DNA from: Myxococcota bacterium
GTDB lineage: Bacteria; Myxococcota_A; UBA9160; UBA6930
Reading direction: 5' to 3'
DNA length: 50,298 bases
Assembly: GCA_030065975.1 (NCBI GenBank)
Contig: JASJCN010000004.1
Location: 1-50,298 of the forward strand
Shown: positions 8,212 through 17,073 of the stretch, in pieces
Layout: each line of letters starts with the position of its first letter
Numbering within the stretch: position 1 is the first letter of the stretch
The notes under the pieces: generated by a model
Told to the model about the DNA's origin: nothing
Database searches by the model: none
Seen by the model: the letters and a program-made list of their open reading frames with translations, nothing else
Program-made: the position numbers and the translations under genes

Positions 8212-9330
8212 GTGCTCTCCCGATTCGACGACTACCCGATCCACCAGACCCCCGACCCCATCGCCCACCCGGCGACTCACGATCGCAACGTCTACGACCG
8301 CTACTGGTTCAACGGCTACCACGAGGACGGCGACTTCTACTTCGGCATCGGCGCCGCGCTGTACCCGAACCTCGGAATCCTCGACTGCGGCTTCAGCATC
8401 GTCCACGACGGCGAGCAGCACAGCTTCCACGCCTCCAGGCGAGCCCCCTCCGATCGCGCCGAGCTGCGCGTCGGCCCGTTCGAGATCCAGATCCTCGAGC
8501 CGATGAAGCACCTGCGCGTGGTGCTCGACGACAACGACACCGGCATCGCGTGCGAGCTCGAGTGGATCCCGCGGACCGCCAGCATCCAGGAGGCGCGGCA
8601 GACCTACCAGCGCGGCCGCGTGGTGATGGACGCGACCCGCTTCAACCAGTTCGGGAGCTGGCGCGGAACGGTGCGCTACGCCGGACGCGAGCTGGCCATC
8701 GATCCGGACGTGGTACGCGGCACCAAGGACCGCTCGTGGGGCATCCGCCCGGTGGGTGACCCCGATCCGGGCGGCGCGCCCTCCCTGCTCGGCCCCCAGT
8801 TCTTCTTCCTGTGGGCGCCGCTCCACTGGAAGGATCGCTGCACCCACGCGAGCAGCTTCGAGGACTCGCTGGGCCACTGCTGGCACTTCGACGGGATGGT
8901 CTGCCCGGTCTACGAGAGCCCGGACGACCTGCCGGGCATCGAGGATCCGGACGTGCGCCTGCTCGACCGCTGCGAGCATCGCATGGAGTTCCGCCCGGGC
9001 ACGCGGCGTATCTCCGGAGGCGAGCTGCGGCTCTTCGAGAAGACTGGCGAGCGCATCGACATCCAGATCGAGCCGCTGCTCTGCTTCCAGATGAAGGGCA
9101 TCGGCTACACCCACCTCGAGTGGGGTCACGGCCGCTGGAAGGGGGAGCTCGCGACCGCCGGCGAGTCCTGGAAGTCCGAGACCCTCGACCCCATGGCCAT
9201 CGACAACCAGCACGTCCAGCAGGTGATCCGCGTGCGCACCGGCGACGACGTGGGCGTGGGCGTCCTCGAGCAGCTGATCCTCGGGCCGTACACGCCCTAC
9301 GGCTTCCGCGACGTGCTCGATCCCGCCTAG
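8212..9330 (+). CDS. CrtC/AttH-like (lipocalin-type) protein of unknown function
   Basis: A 372-residue protein with no signal peptide. The sequence is rich in Trp, Gly and charged beta-strands (YDRYWFNGYHEDGDFYFGIG, LKVGPFEIQILEP-like segments, RGTKDRSWGIRPVG, FFLWAPLHWKD). This pattern resembles uncharacterised proteins related to hydroxyneurosporene synthase (CrtC) and AttH, which have two lipocalin-like sandwiches and act on hydrophobic substrates. I infer a lipid or terpenoid-related role but cannot name a substrate. The GTG at 8212 is the likely start because it precedes the conserved DDYPIHQTPDP segment and lies 7 bases after the CBS-gene stop. Further upstream initiation would lie inside that gene. 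A small hairpin follows the stop. Confidence 0.7.
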   Translation: MLSRFDDYPIHQTPDPIAHPATHDRNVYDRYWFNGYHEDGDFYFGIGAALYPNLGILDCGFSIVHDGEQHSFHASRRAPSDRAELRVGPFEIQILEPMKHLRVVLDDNDTGIACELEWIPRTASIQEARQTYQRGRVVMDATRFNQFGSWRGTVRYAGRELAIDPDVVRGTKDRSWGIRPVGDPDPGGAPSLLGPQFFFLWAPLHWKDRCTHASSFEDSLGHCWHFDGMVCPVYESPDDLPGIEDPDVRLLDRCEHRMEFRPGTRRISGGELRLFEKTGERIDIQIEPLLCFQMKGIGYTHLEWGHGRWKGELATAGESWKSETLDPMAIDNQHVQQVIRVRTGDDVGVGVLEQLILGPYTPYGFRDVLDPA

Positions 9331-9349
9331 CCGGATCGCGGAGCCGGCT
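9329..9349. terminator. Hairpin between convergent genes
   Basis: AGCCGG (9329-9334) pairs with CCGGCT (9344-9349) across a 9-base loop; the right arm also sits in a 10-base palindrome GAGCCGGCTC. It lies in the 22-base gap between the convergent CrtC/AttH-like gene and the M3 peptidase gene, so it could end transcription from both sides. There is no U-tract, so it is weak evidence. Confidence 0.35.
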
Positions 9350-9352
9350 CAC

Positions 9353-11167
9353 TCAACCGAGCTCGACGGCGCCGACGGCCTCGTCGAAGGCGGCGAGGTC
9401 GCGCTCGATGCCGTCGAGCGACTCGTTCCAGAAGCCGGGCTCCTCGAGCTCGACGCCGAGCCCCTCGCGCGCCACCACCTCGGCCGGATGGCTGCCGGTC
9501 AAGCGCAGCAGCCGCGTGTAGCTCGGGAGGAATCCTGCGCCCTCGCGGCGTGCCCGGGCGAAGATCCCCAGGCTGAACAGGTAGCCGAAGGTGTAGGGGA
9601 AGTTGTAGAAGCTGAGCCCGGTGATGTAGAAGTGCAGCTTCGATGCCCAGAAGAAGGGATCGAGCCGCTCCGGGTCGAGCGCGTCCCCGTAGACGTCGCG
9701 CTGGGCCTCGCCCATCAGCTCCTTCAGCCGGCTCACCGAGACCTCACCCTCCCCGCGCTCGCGGTAGAAGGCCCGCTCGAACTCGAAGCGCATGGGGATG
9801 TTGAGCAGGTAGGCCGCCGCGTCTCCCATGCGCCCGTCGAGAAGCATCGCGCGCTCCTCGGGCGCCGCCTCGGGATCCGACAGCACCGCGTCGATGATCA
9901 GCTGCTCGGCGAAGGTCGAGGCGGTCTCGGCCAGCGTCATGGGATAGCGGCGGGCCCAGGGACGCATGTCGCGCATCACGAAGGCGTGGAAGGCGTGGCC
10001 CAGCTCGTGGGCGAGGGTCGCGACGTCGCCGAGGGCGCCCTGGTAGGTCATGAAGATGCGCGACTGGCCCACCAGACTCGACGAGGCGCAGAACCCGCCG
10101 GGACGCTTCCCCGGGCGCGGCGTGTGATCGATCCAGCGGCCCTGGAAGGCGTCGCGCGCAAAGCCCTCGAGGTCAGGGTGGAAGCCTCCGAAGGCGCGCA
10201 GCACGCGCTCCCGCGCCTGGTCGTAGGGGATGGCGACGCTGCTCGAGAGCGGAAGCGGGGCCATCAGGTCCTCGAAGCCGAGGCGCTCCATGTCGAGCAG
10301 GCGCGCCTTGCGGCGCAGGAACTCGCGAGGGATCTCGAAGCGCTCCCGCACCGTACCGAGCAGGGTGTCGAGGGTGCGGCGCGAGATGCCTGCGTCGAAG
10401 AGCGCCGGGTCCAGGAAATCCTCGATCCCCTGGCGGCGGTACAGCAGGAGCCGGGTGCCCGCGATCGCGTTGAGCGCCGCCGCCGTGACGTCCGCCGTGG
10501 ACTCCCAGGCCTGGTTCGAGCCCGAGAGCGCCGCCCGGCGCACCGCCGGGTCGGGATCCTCGAGCAGGCTCCGGGTCATGGAGACGGGGAGGCGCTTCTC
10601 GGGCTGGCCCGACACCTCGAGGTCGAACTCGAGGCGACCGGAGACCTGGTCGTACAGCCGGCCCCACGCCGAGAGCCCCGTGGTGTCGAGCTCGGCCGAG
10701 AGCGACTCGAGCTCCGGCGCCATGGACCACGCGGCGCGGCGACGCAGGCGGGTCACGAAGTAGGTCACCGGCTCGAGCGCCGGGATCGCGAGCAACGCCT
10801 CGAAGTCCGCCTTGGACAGCGCTCCGAGATGCGCGCGCAGCGCGACGAAGATCTTCCGCTGCTCCGACTGGGACACGGAGAGCGCAGCCGACTCGCTCTG
10901 GATCGCCTCGTTGCGCGCGTCCGCGGCCCCGATGCAGCCCAGGTACGAGCCCAGGTGGTTGAGCCGCGCGTTCGCCGACTCGACGCGCACCAGGAGCTCG
11001 GCGAACGCGTCGGGTGGGGTGGCGTCGACGCCGGCCGCTTCCTCCGACAGGGCGCGCAGCTCGCTACGAAGCTCCGAGACGAAATCCCGGTAGGCCTTTC
11101 CCCCGAACTCGGGAAACCAGTCCGTCATGTCCCAATCGCCGACGGCGGCCTCGTTGCTGGGATCCAT
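9353..11167 (-). CDS. M3-family oligoendopeptidase (PepF-like)
   Basis: A 604-residue zinc metallopeptidase of the M3 family, which cleaves short peptides in the cytoplasm. The zinc site HELGH is seen in LAHELGHAFHAFVM at about residues 386-400, followed by the downstream glutamate region (PMTLAETASTFAEQLII) that supplies the third ligand. The helical N-terminal half (ANARLNHLGSYLGCIGAADA, AALSVSQSEQRKIF) matches PepF-type proteins, as does the length. No signal peptide is visible. The ATG at 11167 is chosen because AGCAGGAGGAGCG precedes it with good spacing; the frame stays open upstream but with low-complexity shadow sequence. It is divergent from the large membrane-protein gene and convergent with the CrtC/AttH-like gene. 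Confidence 0.93.
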   Translation of the reverse strand: MDPSNEAAVGDWDMTDWFPEFGGKAYRDFVSELRSELRALSEEAAGVDATPPDAFAELLVRVESANARLNHLGSYLGCIGAADARNEAIQSESAALSVSQSEQRKIFVALRAHLGALSKADFEALLAIPALEPVTYFVTRLRRRAAWSMAPELESLSAELDTTGLSAWGRLYDQVSGRLEFDLEVSGQPEKRLPVSMTRSLLEDPDPAVRRAALSGSNQAWESTADVTAAALNAIAGTRLLLYRRQGIEDFLDPALFDAGISRRTLDTLLGTVRERFEIPREFLRRKARLLDMERLGFEDLMAPLPLSSSVAIPYDQARERVLRAFGGFHPDLEGFARDAFQGRWIDHTPRPGKRPGGFCASSSLVGQSRIFMTYQGALGDVATLAHELGHAFHAFVMRDMRPWARRYPMTLAETASTFAEQLIIDAVLSDPEAAPEERAMLLDGRMGDAAAYLLNIPMRFEFERAFYRERGEGEVSVSRLKELMGEAQRDVYGDALDPERLDPFFWASKLHFYITGLSFYNFPYTFGYLFSLGIFARARREGAGFLPSYTRLLRLTGSHPAEVVAREGLGVELEEPGFWNESLDGIERDLAAFDEAVGAVELG

Positions 11168-11319
11168 CGCACGCTCCTCCTGCTCTCGGGTTCGAACGGC
11201 GGCTACACTCCGCCGCGGAGCATGACCGGCGCCGGGCCACCAAGCCAGCGGGCCACCGGACCAGCGGGCCAGCGGATCGGCCGGCTCCCCCGGGACCGCC
11301 TTGCTAGCGTCGCTGCTGA

Positions 11320-13308
11320 GTGGCGGGTGAGAACTCGACGGCAGCGCCTCCGAAGCGGGGGGCAAGGGGAGGTGGGCGCACCACCGGGCGCGCATCCGGG
11401 CACGCGACCGGGCCCCCGAGCGGGACCCCGGTGCTCGAGCCGTGGGCCGTCGCCTCGGCGCTGGGCATCGGCCTCGCCTTCTTCGGCTTCGCGGACTGGA
11501 CCTGGCAGGTCGCCGCCGCGCCGCTCGTCGATGCCGGGCGCGAGCTCTACGTCGCTTGGCGGCTGTTCGAGGGCGACACCCTCTACACCGACATCGCCTG
11601 GGACTCGGGCCCCCTGGCGGCCTGGATTCCCGCGCTGGTCTTCGGTGCGCTGGGGCCGGGGCTATTGCATCTGGCGATCTGGAACGGCGCGCTCACCGCC
11701 CTGGCCGCCGCCCTGCTGTATCGCTGCGTGATCGAGCTCGGCGGCCGGCTCGCGGCGTTCATAGCGACCCTGGGCTTCGTCGTGTTCTTCGCCTTCGACC
11801 ATCCCGAGCCCGAGGCCGGCCATGGCTGGCTCGTGCCGAGCGTCCACGCGCGGCCGCTGGCGGTCGTGCTCGCGCTCGTGACGCTGACCGCCATGCGCCG
11901 CTACCGCGAGACACCGCGGCCCCTCCCCGCCGCGGTCGTCGGCGTCGCCGTCGGCCTCTCGCTGCTGACGTCGGTGCAGGCCGCCCTCGCCTGCCTGGGC
12001 GCGGCCGTCGGGGGCGGCGTCGCCCTCGCCTACGGCCGCCGCACGCCGGCGCGCGAGGTCCTGGCGCATACCTTTGCCGGAATCGGAGGCATCGCACTCC
12101 CGCTGCTCGCCGGGCGCATCGCGCTCGGCTTCTCGCTGTCGCCGCCGGACGCCAACCGCGCGCTGCTGAGCGGCGTGGCCCCGCTCTTCGAGCCCGAACG
12201 CCTGGAGCCGGACCTCGCGTCGGCCGTCGTCCGCGGCCTCGGCTTCGACGCGCCCGGTCACTTCCTGCTGATCCTCGCGGTGGCGACCACCCTGTGGCTG
12301 CTGCTCCTCACGCCGGCGGTCGCCGTCGCGCTGCGCGTGAGCGATGGCCAGCGCGCGCGCATCTGGGGCGGCGTGCTGGCCTTCGTGTTCTTCGCGGGGG
12401 CGGGCATCGCCGCGAGCTTCGGCTGGCCGTCCCGGGACTGGGTGGCCTGGGGATCGCCGCTCCTGGTGGTGACCGTCGGCGTGATCCTGCGCTGCATCGC
12501 CGCGCTGCGCGACGCGCGCGCCGATGAGGACGGGCCGGAGGTGGATCGACGCAGCGGACTCATGGCCTTCGCCCTGGCCGCACTCGGCCTGCTCTGCGCC
12601 ACGGGCCTGCGCGCACGGCTCTTCGACGTCGGCAGCACGGCAGGCGTCCTGGCGTTCGCCCTCGCCAGTCTCTGGCTCGTGAGCTGGCTGCCTCGGCGGA
12701 TCGAGCGCGGAGGGAGCAACGGCTGGGTCTTCCGGGGCGCGGCCCTCGGGCTGCTGGCCGTCCTCGCGGTGGCCCACCTGCGCATCACCTACGAGAACGT
12801 GGAGGCGCGCCGCACGCCCATCGGGGCCGACGCCGACACCTTGCGCGTCGACGAGCTCCACGGCGAGGTCTTTGCCGCCGCGCTCGCAGACATCGACGAA
12901 CGCACCGAGGCCGAGGATCGCCTGCTCGTCGTCCCCGAAGGCGCGATCTGGAACTATCTGGCGCGCCGCCCGAGCGGCTCGCCCCACCTGAGCCTCGTGC
13001 CGCCCGCGCTGCTGCGCGTCGGCGAGGCGACGGTGCTCGAGGGGCTGATGGCGGACCCGCCGGAGTACGTGCTGGTCGTGCAACGCGAGACGATGGAGCT
13101 CGGTGCCCGCGCCTTCGGGCGGGACTATGCCCCGGTGATCGGCGGCTGGATCGAGCAGCACTACGAGCCCGTCTCCACCTTCGGCGGCGCACCCTTCGAG
13201 ACGAGCGGCTTCGGCGTCGAGCTCCTCGAGCGCGGGGAGAGCCTCGATCCCCCGCCCGAGGCCGAGGCCGAATCCGGATCCGAGATCGAGTCCGGATCCG
13301 ACGGCTAG
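11320..13308 (+). CDS. Large polytopic membrane protein, GT39/83-like architecture
   Basis: A 662-residue integral membrane protein with about 10-12 hydrophobic segments between residues 40 and 500 and a soluble C-terminal portion of about 150 residues. An Asp-containing first loop (APLVDAGRELYVAWRLFEGD then LYTDIAWDSGPLAAW) resembles GT-C glycosyltransferases of the ArnT/PMT type, whose acidic first loop binds lipid-linked donor. The C-terminal domain (LVVPEGAIWNYLARRPSG, PPEYVLVVQRETMELG) resembles the soluble domain of such proteins. I infer lipid-sugar transfer at the cytoplasmic membrane without a known acceptor. The start is a GTG at 11320, and the first 35 residues are low-complexity, so the true start may lie later. 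The C-terminus is acidic with a short ESGS repeat. Confidence 0.72.
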   Translation: MAGENSTAAPPKRGARGGGRTTGRASGHATGPPSGTPVLEPWAVASALGIGLAFFGFADWTWQVAAAPLVDAGRELYVAWRLFEGDTLYTDIAWDSGPLAAWIPALVFGALGPGLLHLAIWNGALTALAAALLYRCVIELGGRLAAFIATLGFVVFFAFDHPEPEAGHGWLVPSVHARPLAVVLALVTLTAMRRYRETPRPLPAAVVGVAVGLSLLTSVQAALACLGAAVGGGVALAYGRRTPAREVLAHTFAGIGGIALPLLAGRIALGFSLSPPDANRALLSGVAPLFEPERLEPDLASAVVRGLGFDAPGHFLLILAVATTLWLLLLTPAVAVALRVSDGQRARIWGGVLAFVFFAGAGIAASFGWPSRDWVAWGSPLLVVTVGVILRCIAALRDARADEDGPEVDRRSGLMAFALAALGLLCATGLRARLFDVGSTAGVLAFALASLWLVSWLPRRIERGGSNGWVFRGAALGLLAVLAVAHLRITYENVEARRTPIGADADTLRVDELHGEVFAAALADIDERTEAEDRLLVVPEGAIWNYLARRPSGSPHLSLVPPALLRVGEATVLEGLMADPPEYVLVVQRETMELGARAFGRDYAPVIGGWIEQHYEPVSTFGGAPFETSGFGVELLERGESLDPPPEAEAESGSEIESGSDG

Positions 13309-13318
13309 CCGAGCGGGC

Positions 13319-14044
13319 TCACGTGCGCAGCAGCAGCCGCTCGCAGTGAGGACACTGCACGCGTTCCTCCGCTCTGGCCTCACGAGCCCGCCGGGCCTCC
13401 ATCACCGGCAGCGAGGTGCGACACGCGCTGCAGGTGTCGCCCTCGAGGATGCCCACCACCCGGCCGCGGAGCCGCTCGAGCGGGCGCAGGCGGTCGTAGA
13501 CGCCGAGCCACGAGGCCTCGACCTGCCCGCGAGCCTCATCGCGCAGTCCGGCGAGCCGGGCCAGCTCGCCGTCGATGCGCGCCTCACCGGCCTCGAGCTG
13601 CTTCTCGAGCTCGGCGCGGCGGCCGGCCAGCTCCTGCTCCGCGCCCTCGATCCCGCGAAGCTCGCCGTCCACCGCCTCACCGCCCTCCATCGCGACGAGC
13701 TGCTCGCCCTCGATGTCCTCGAGCTGGCTGCGAACCCCCGCGAGCTCTTCTTGCAGGGCCTCGAGCTCGCGCGCCACGGTGACCTGCCCGGAATAGAGGA
13801 GCGTCTCGAGCTCCTTCGCCCGAGCACCCACCTCGGCCGCGAGGGCCTCGCAGCGCGCCTCTTCCTCCGAGAGCGCCGCGCGACGCGACGTCGCATCGGT
13901 GCGCTCGCCCTCGATGCGCTGGGCCTCGCGCGCGGCTTCTTCGAGGGCCGCCCGTTCGGGCAGGTCTCGACGCTCGGCTCGGAACGCGTCGTCCTCGAGG
14001 TCGAGCCCCTGGAGCGCGAGGATCGGGGGCGTGGCTTCGCTCAC
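13319..14044 (-). CDS. Coiled-coil zinc-ribbon protein (C4-type)
   Basis: A 241-residue protein. Residues 10-180 are predicted coiled coil with long Glu/Ala/Arg heptads (ALEEAAREAQRIEGERTDA, ELEKQLEAGEARIDGELARL). The C-terminal zinc ribbon has CSAC and CPHC pairs (DTCSACRTSLP and VQCPHCERLLL). This is the layout of the bacterial C4-type zinc-ribbon family (YbgI/HP0958-like); some members bind RNA or help flagellar assembly, others are unstudied. The start is a GTG at 14044 overlapping the previous gene's TGA by four bases (GTGA), so translation is coupled to the YjbR gene upstream. The open frame extends further upstream but inside that gene. Confidence 0.85.
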   Translation of the reverse strand: MSEATPPILALQGLDLEDDAFRAERRDLPERAALEEAAREAQRIEGERTDATSRRAALSEEEARCEALAAEVGARAKELETLLYSGQVTVARELEALQEELAGVRSQLEDIEGEQLVAMEGGEAVDGELRGIEGAEQELAGRRAELEKQLEAGEARIDGELARLAGLRDEARGQVEASWLGVYDRLRPLERLRGRVVGILEGDTCSACRTSLPVMEARRAREARAEERVQCPHCERLLLRT

Positions 14045-14580
14045 CGGCCCTCGTCGAGCTGCGCGAGCGCGCGCTTCGGTGCGACCAGCCGGTAGCCCTC
14101 CTCGAGCAGTCCGGCGACCACGCCCCAATCGACGGCTCCCTCGAGGCGGATCCCCACCCAGCCGCTCGGCCCCAGGTACGGCGGCCGGAAGAAGCGCTCG
14201 GGATCCGCGTCGATCAGCCCCTCCTGCATCCCCGGCCCGGCCTTGCACCACACGGCGATGCGGCCGTCGCCGTGGTGGTTCGCATGGAAGGTCGCAAAGG
14301 TCTTCTTGCCCCCCCAGAAGGTCGGCGCGCCGTGGGAGATGCGCTCGTCGGTCTCGGGCCACGCAGCGATGATCTCCCGCACCCGCTCCAGGGGGTTGCC
14401 GCGGGCCTTCCTCGCGCTCTTCTTCCGCGCGGCCTGCTTCGGAGCCGCCTTCTTTGCGGCGGTCTTCTTTGCGGCGGTCTTTCTTGCGGCCGCCTTCTTG
14501 GCAGCGGTCTTCTTCCGGACCGCCTTCTTGGCGGCGGCTTTCTTGCGAGCGGGGGCCGAGGGAGTCTTGCGCGCAGCCAC
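14041..14580 (-). CDS. MmcQ/YjbR-family protein with histone H1-like Lys/Ala tail
   Basis: A 179-residue protein. Residues 1-60 are almost entirely Lys, Ala, Arg and Thr (runs such as KKAAAKKAVRKKTAAKKAA), like the C-terminal tail of histone H1 and bacterial H1-like proteins. Residues 60-178 are a MmcQ/YjbR domain, with GNPLERVREIIAAWPETDER, SHGAPTFWGGKKTFATFH and GPSGWVGIRLEGAVDWGVV, a fold with predicted DNA-binding character. Fusion of the tail to this domain suggests a nucleoid-associated or DNA-binding role (inference). It overlaps the zinc-ribbon gene by four bases and lies 9 bases downstream of the ferredoxin gene on the same strand, so it may be carried by the catabolic operon's transcript. 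The tail is coded by short imperfect repeats. Confidence 0.9.
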   Translation of the reverse strand: MAARKTPSAPARKKAAAKKAVRKKTAAKKAAARKTAAKKTAAKKAAPKQAARKKSARKARGNPLERVREIIAAWPETDERISHGAPTFWGGKKTFATFHANHHGDGRIAVWCKAGPGMQEGLIDADPERFFRPPYLGPSGWVGIRLEGAVDWGVVAGLLEEGYRLVAPKRALAQLDEGR

Positions 14581-14589
14581 GGCGGGAGC

Positions 14590-14808
14590 CTAGCTCGCCG
14601 GCGCGGGGGAGCCCGGGTCGTCGACCTCGAGGGCGAAGGTCGGGCAGCGACGCACGGCGCTCCGCACGGCCTCGGCCTGGGCCGGGGCCGGCCGCTCCGC
14701 GAGCACGCGCACGCGTCCGCTCCCGGCGTCCAGCGCGAACACCTCCGGTGCCAGGCGGCAGCAGACCCCGTGCCCCCGGCAGCGCTCGACGTCCGCATGG
14801 ACCCGCAT
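14590..14808 (-). CDS. Ferredoxin, P450-associated type
   Basis: A 72-residue ferredoxin that probably carries electrons to the P450 at the head of this operon. The cluster motif is CRGHGVC (C10-x5-C16) followed by APEVF and a C-terminal CP (RRCPTFAL), the pattern of the small single-cluster ferredoxins ([3Fe-4S] or [4Fe-4S]) that serve CYPs. An extra Cys17 follows C16. The His in the first loop, where other members often carry Ala, Ser or Thr, is common in P450-linked forms. The start is the ATG at 14808, which overlaps the aldehyde dehydrogenase stop by one base (TGATG), so translation is coupled. No ferredoxin reductase is in the window. Confidence 0.9.
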   Translation of the reverse strand: MRVHADVERCRGHGVCCRLAPEVFALDAGSGRVRVLAERPAPAQAEAVRSAVRRCPTFALEVDDPGSPAPAS

Positions 14809-16289
14809 CAGCCGGCGTCGAAGCCTGCGGGTACGGCCATCACCTTCGTCTCGAGGTACTCCTCGAAGCCCATCTGCCCGTTCTCCCGCCCGATCCCGCT
14901 CTGCTTGTAGCCCCCGAATGGCGTGTCCACGTGGAACCACTGGGCGCCGTTCACGGCCAGCGTGCCGGTCCGGATGCGTCGGGCGACCGCGAGCGCCCGC
15001 TCGTCGCTCGCGGAGCTCACCGCACCCGAGAGCCCGTAGCGCGAGCGGTTCGCGATGCGGATCGCGTCCTCGTCGTCCTCGTAGGGGATCACGCACAGCA
15101 CCGGGCCGAAGATCTCCTCCTGGGCGATGGTGGAGTCGGGATCCACGTCGGCGAAGAGGGTCGGCTCCACGTAGAAGCCTCGCTCGAGGTGGGCCGGACG
15201 CCCGCCGCCGACGACCAGCCGCGCGCCCTCACGCCTTCCGGCCTCGATGTAGCCGAGCACCCGCTCCTGCTGGCGTCGGCTCACCTGGGGCCCCTGCAGG
15301 TTCCGCGGGTCCTTGGGGTCGCCGTAGCTCCAGCCCTCGAACGCGGCCTTCAGGATCGCGACGCCCTCCTCGTAGCGCGAGCGCGGAAGCAGCAGGCGCG
15401 TGTTGATGGCGCAGCCCTGTCCCCCGTGCACGCAGGTGGTGGCGGCGAAGGGGAGCACGGCCGCGAAGTCGGCATCGTCGAGGACGACGTGGGCGCTCTT
15501 GCCGCCGAGCTCGAGGAAGATCTTCTTCACCGTCTCGGCGGCACAGGCCATGATGCGCCGGCCGGTGGCCGTCGATCCGGTGAAGGTCACGCAGTCGATG
15601 CGCGCGTCGGTCGAGAGGATCTCGCCCACCGAGTGATCCGACGAGGCCACCACGTTCAGGATGCCCGGCGGCAGGTCCGTCTCGGTGGCGATCTTCCCGA
15701 GGTGGGTGGCGGACCAGGGAGTGTCGGGAGCCGGCTTCAGCACCACGCTGCAGCCCGCCGCCAGGGCGGGCCCGATCTTCGCGATGTTGAGATAGAGGGG
15801 CACGTTCCAGGGCGTGATCGCGCCCACGACGCCCACGGCCTCGCGGCGCAGGATGCGGCCCTGGGGGCGCCCGAGGAAGGGGACGTCCTCCATGCGCGTC
15901 TCGGGCCGATGGCTCTCGGCCTTCTCCGCCCAGTAGGCGAGCATGTCGATGGGGTCGTCGACGTGCATGTACGAGCCCAGCGAGACCGGAGCCCCGGCCT
16001 CGTGCACCACGATCGAGCGAAGGGCCTCCTTGTCGGCGACGGCCGCCTCGTGGAGCTGCCGCAGGCAGCGCGCGCGAAGGGGCGCGTCGTCCGACCAACC
16101 CGTCTCGTCGAACGCCCGCCGGGCCGCGGCCACGGCCTGCTCCATGTCCTCCTTGGTGCCGTCCGCGGTGTCGCCCAGGCGCTCCTCGGTCGCGGGGTCG
16201 ACGTTCTCGAAGCGCGCACCGTTCGACGCCTCGACCAGCCGGCCGTCGATCAGGTTCCGGGTGCTCGGAGCGAGCGGTGCGAGAGCCAC
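14808..16289 (-). CDS. NAD(P)-dependent aldehyde dehydrogenase
   Basis: A 493-residue aldehyde dehydrogenase superfamily enzyme, oxidising an aldehyde to the acid. The NAD site is seen in VGAITPWNVPLYLNIAKIGP, the glutamate in FLELGGKSAHVVLDDAD and the catalytic Cys in CVHGGQGCAINTRLL (the last Cys of that segment). The C-terminal EEIFGPVLCVIPYEDDEDAI and GGYKQSGIGRENG motifs are intact and the length is normal. It starts 3 bases after the upstream SDR stop and overlaps the ferredoxin start. In the operon it could oxidise an aldehyde made by the P450 and an SDR, but the substrate is not visible. Confidence 0.95.
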   Translation of the reverse strand: MALAPLAPSTRNLIDGRLVEASNGARFENVDPATEERLGDTADGTKEDMEQAVAAARRAFDETGWSDDAPLRARCLRQLHEAAVADKEALRSIVVHEAGAPVSLGSYMHVDDPIDMLAYWAEKAESHRPETRMEDVPFLGRPQGRILRREAVGVVGAITPWNVPLYLNIAKIGPALAAGCSVVLKPAPDTPWSATHLGKIATETDLPPGILNVVASSDHSVGEILSTDARIDCVTFTGSTATGRRIMACAAETVKKIFLELGGKSAHVVLDDADFAAVLPFAATTCVHGGQGCAINTRLLLPRSRYEEGVAILKAAFEGWSYGDPKDPRNLQGPQVSRRQQERVLGYIEAGRREGARLVVGGGRPAHLERGFYVEPTLFADVDPDSTIAQEEIFGPVLCVIPYEDDEDAIRIANRSRYGLSGAVSSASDERALAVARRIRTGTLAVNGAQWFHVDTPFGGYKQSGIGRENGQMGFEEYLETKVMAVPAGFDAG

Positions 16290-16292
16290 GCG

Positions 16293-17048
16293 TCAGGCCC
16301 GCACGATCTGGCCGCCGTCCACGGCCAGGATCTGCCCGGTGACCCAGGAGGCCGCATCCGAGAGCAGGAAGAGGCAGGCGTTCACCATGTCGTCGGTGGT
16401 GCCCACCCGCGAGAGCGGCAGCCCCGCGACGATCTGGTCCGCGAAGGCGCCCGCCGTCTTGTCGAGCGCCTCGGTCTTGGTCGGCCCTGGCGCGATCGCG
16501 TTGACGCGGATGTTCTGGGCACCGAGCTCGCGGGCCAGGCAGTGCGTGAGGCCGTTCATGGCGAGCTTGGCGAGGCCGTAGTAGCCGGCGCCCATCCAGC
16601 TCGCCGTCGACGACTGGTTGACGATCGCGCCCCCGCCGCGGCTGCGCATCGACCGGAAGCACGCGCGCGTGCACAGCAACGCCCCGTTCTGGTTCACGTT
16701 CATGAAGCGCTGGTAGTAGTCCCAATCCACGCGCAGCAGGGAGTCGAGCTTCATGTCCCCGAAGATCGCGGCGTTGTTCACCAGGAAGTCCACGCCGCCG
16801 AGCTCGGAGACGACGCGCTCGGCCATTGCGTCGCAAGATTCGGGGGAGCCCACGTCCACCTCGATGAAGAGGGCCTCCTGCCCGGCCGCGCGGATCTCCT
16901 CGGCCACGCGCGAGCCGCCCTCCTTGTCGATCTCCGCGACCACGACGCGCGCGCCCTGCCCGGCCAGGCCCTTCGCGTAGGCCTCGCCGATGCCGCCACC
17001 GGCCCCGGTGACGATGGCCACCTTGCCCTCGATTCCATCCAGCTGCAT
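16293..17048 (-). CDS. SDR-family NAD(P)-dependent oxidoreductase
   Basis: A 251-residue classical short-chain dehydrogenase. The cofactor loop is TGAGGGIGEAY at residues 14-24, with VVVAEIDKEGG giving an acidic residue after beta-2 (NAD preference), NNAA at about 89-92 and the catalytic set S (NQSST), Y and K in YYGLAKLAM. The C-terminus has the usual DGGQIV ending. It probably oxidises an alcohol or reduces a ketone in the P450 pathway. Its ATG has AGAGGAGAG upstream. It is the third gene of the P450-SDR-SDR-ALDH-ferredoxin operon. Confidence 0.94.
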   Translation of the reverse strand: MQLDGIEGKVAIVTGAGGGIGEAYAKGLAGQGARVVVAEIDKEGGSRVAEEIRAAGQEALFIEVDVGSPESCDAMAERVVSELGGVDFLVNNAAIFGDMKLDSLLRVDWDYYQRFMNVNQNGALLCTRACFRSMRSRGGGAIVNQSSTASWMGAGYYGLAKLAMNGLTHCLARELGAQNIRVNAIAPGPTKTEALDKTAGAFADQIVAGLPLSRVGTTDDMVNACLFLLSDAASWVTGQILAVDGGQIVRA

Positions 17049-17073
17049 CGACGCTCTCCTCTGCGCGGGTGGC

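Noticed and set aside
14400-14580. Repetitive Lys/Ala-coding DNA as a CRISPR or satellite
   Set aside because: No regular spacers; it is a coding repeat that produces the H1-like tail.
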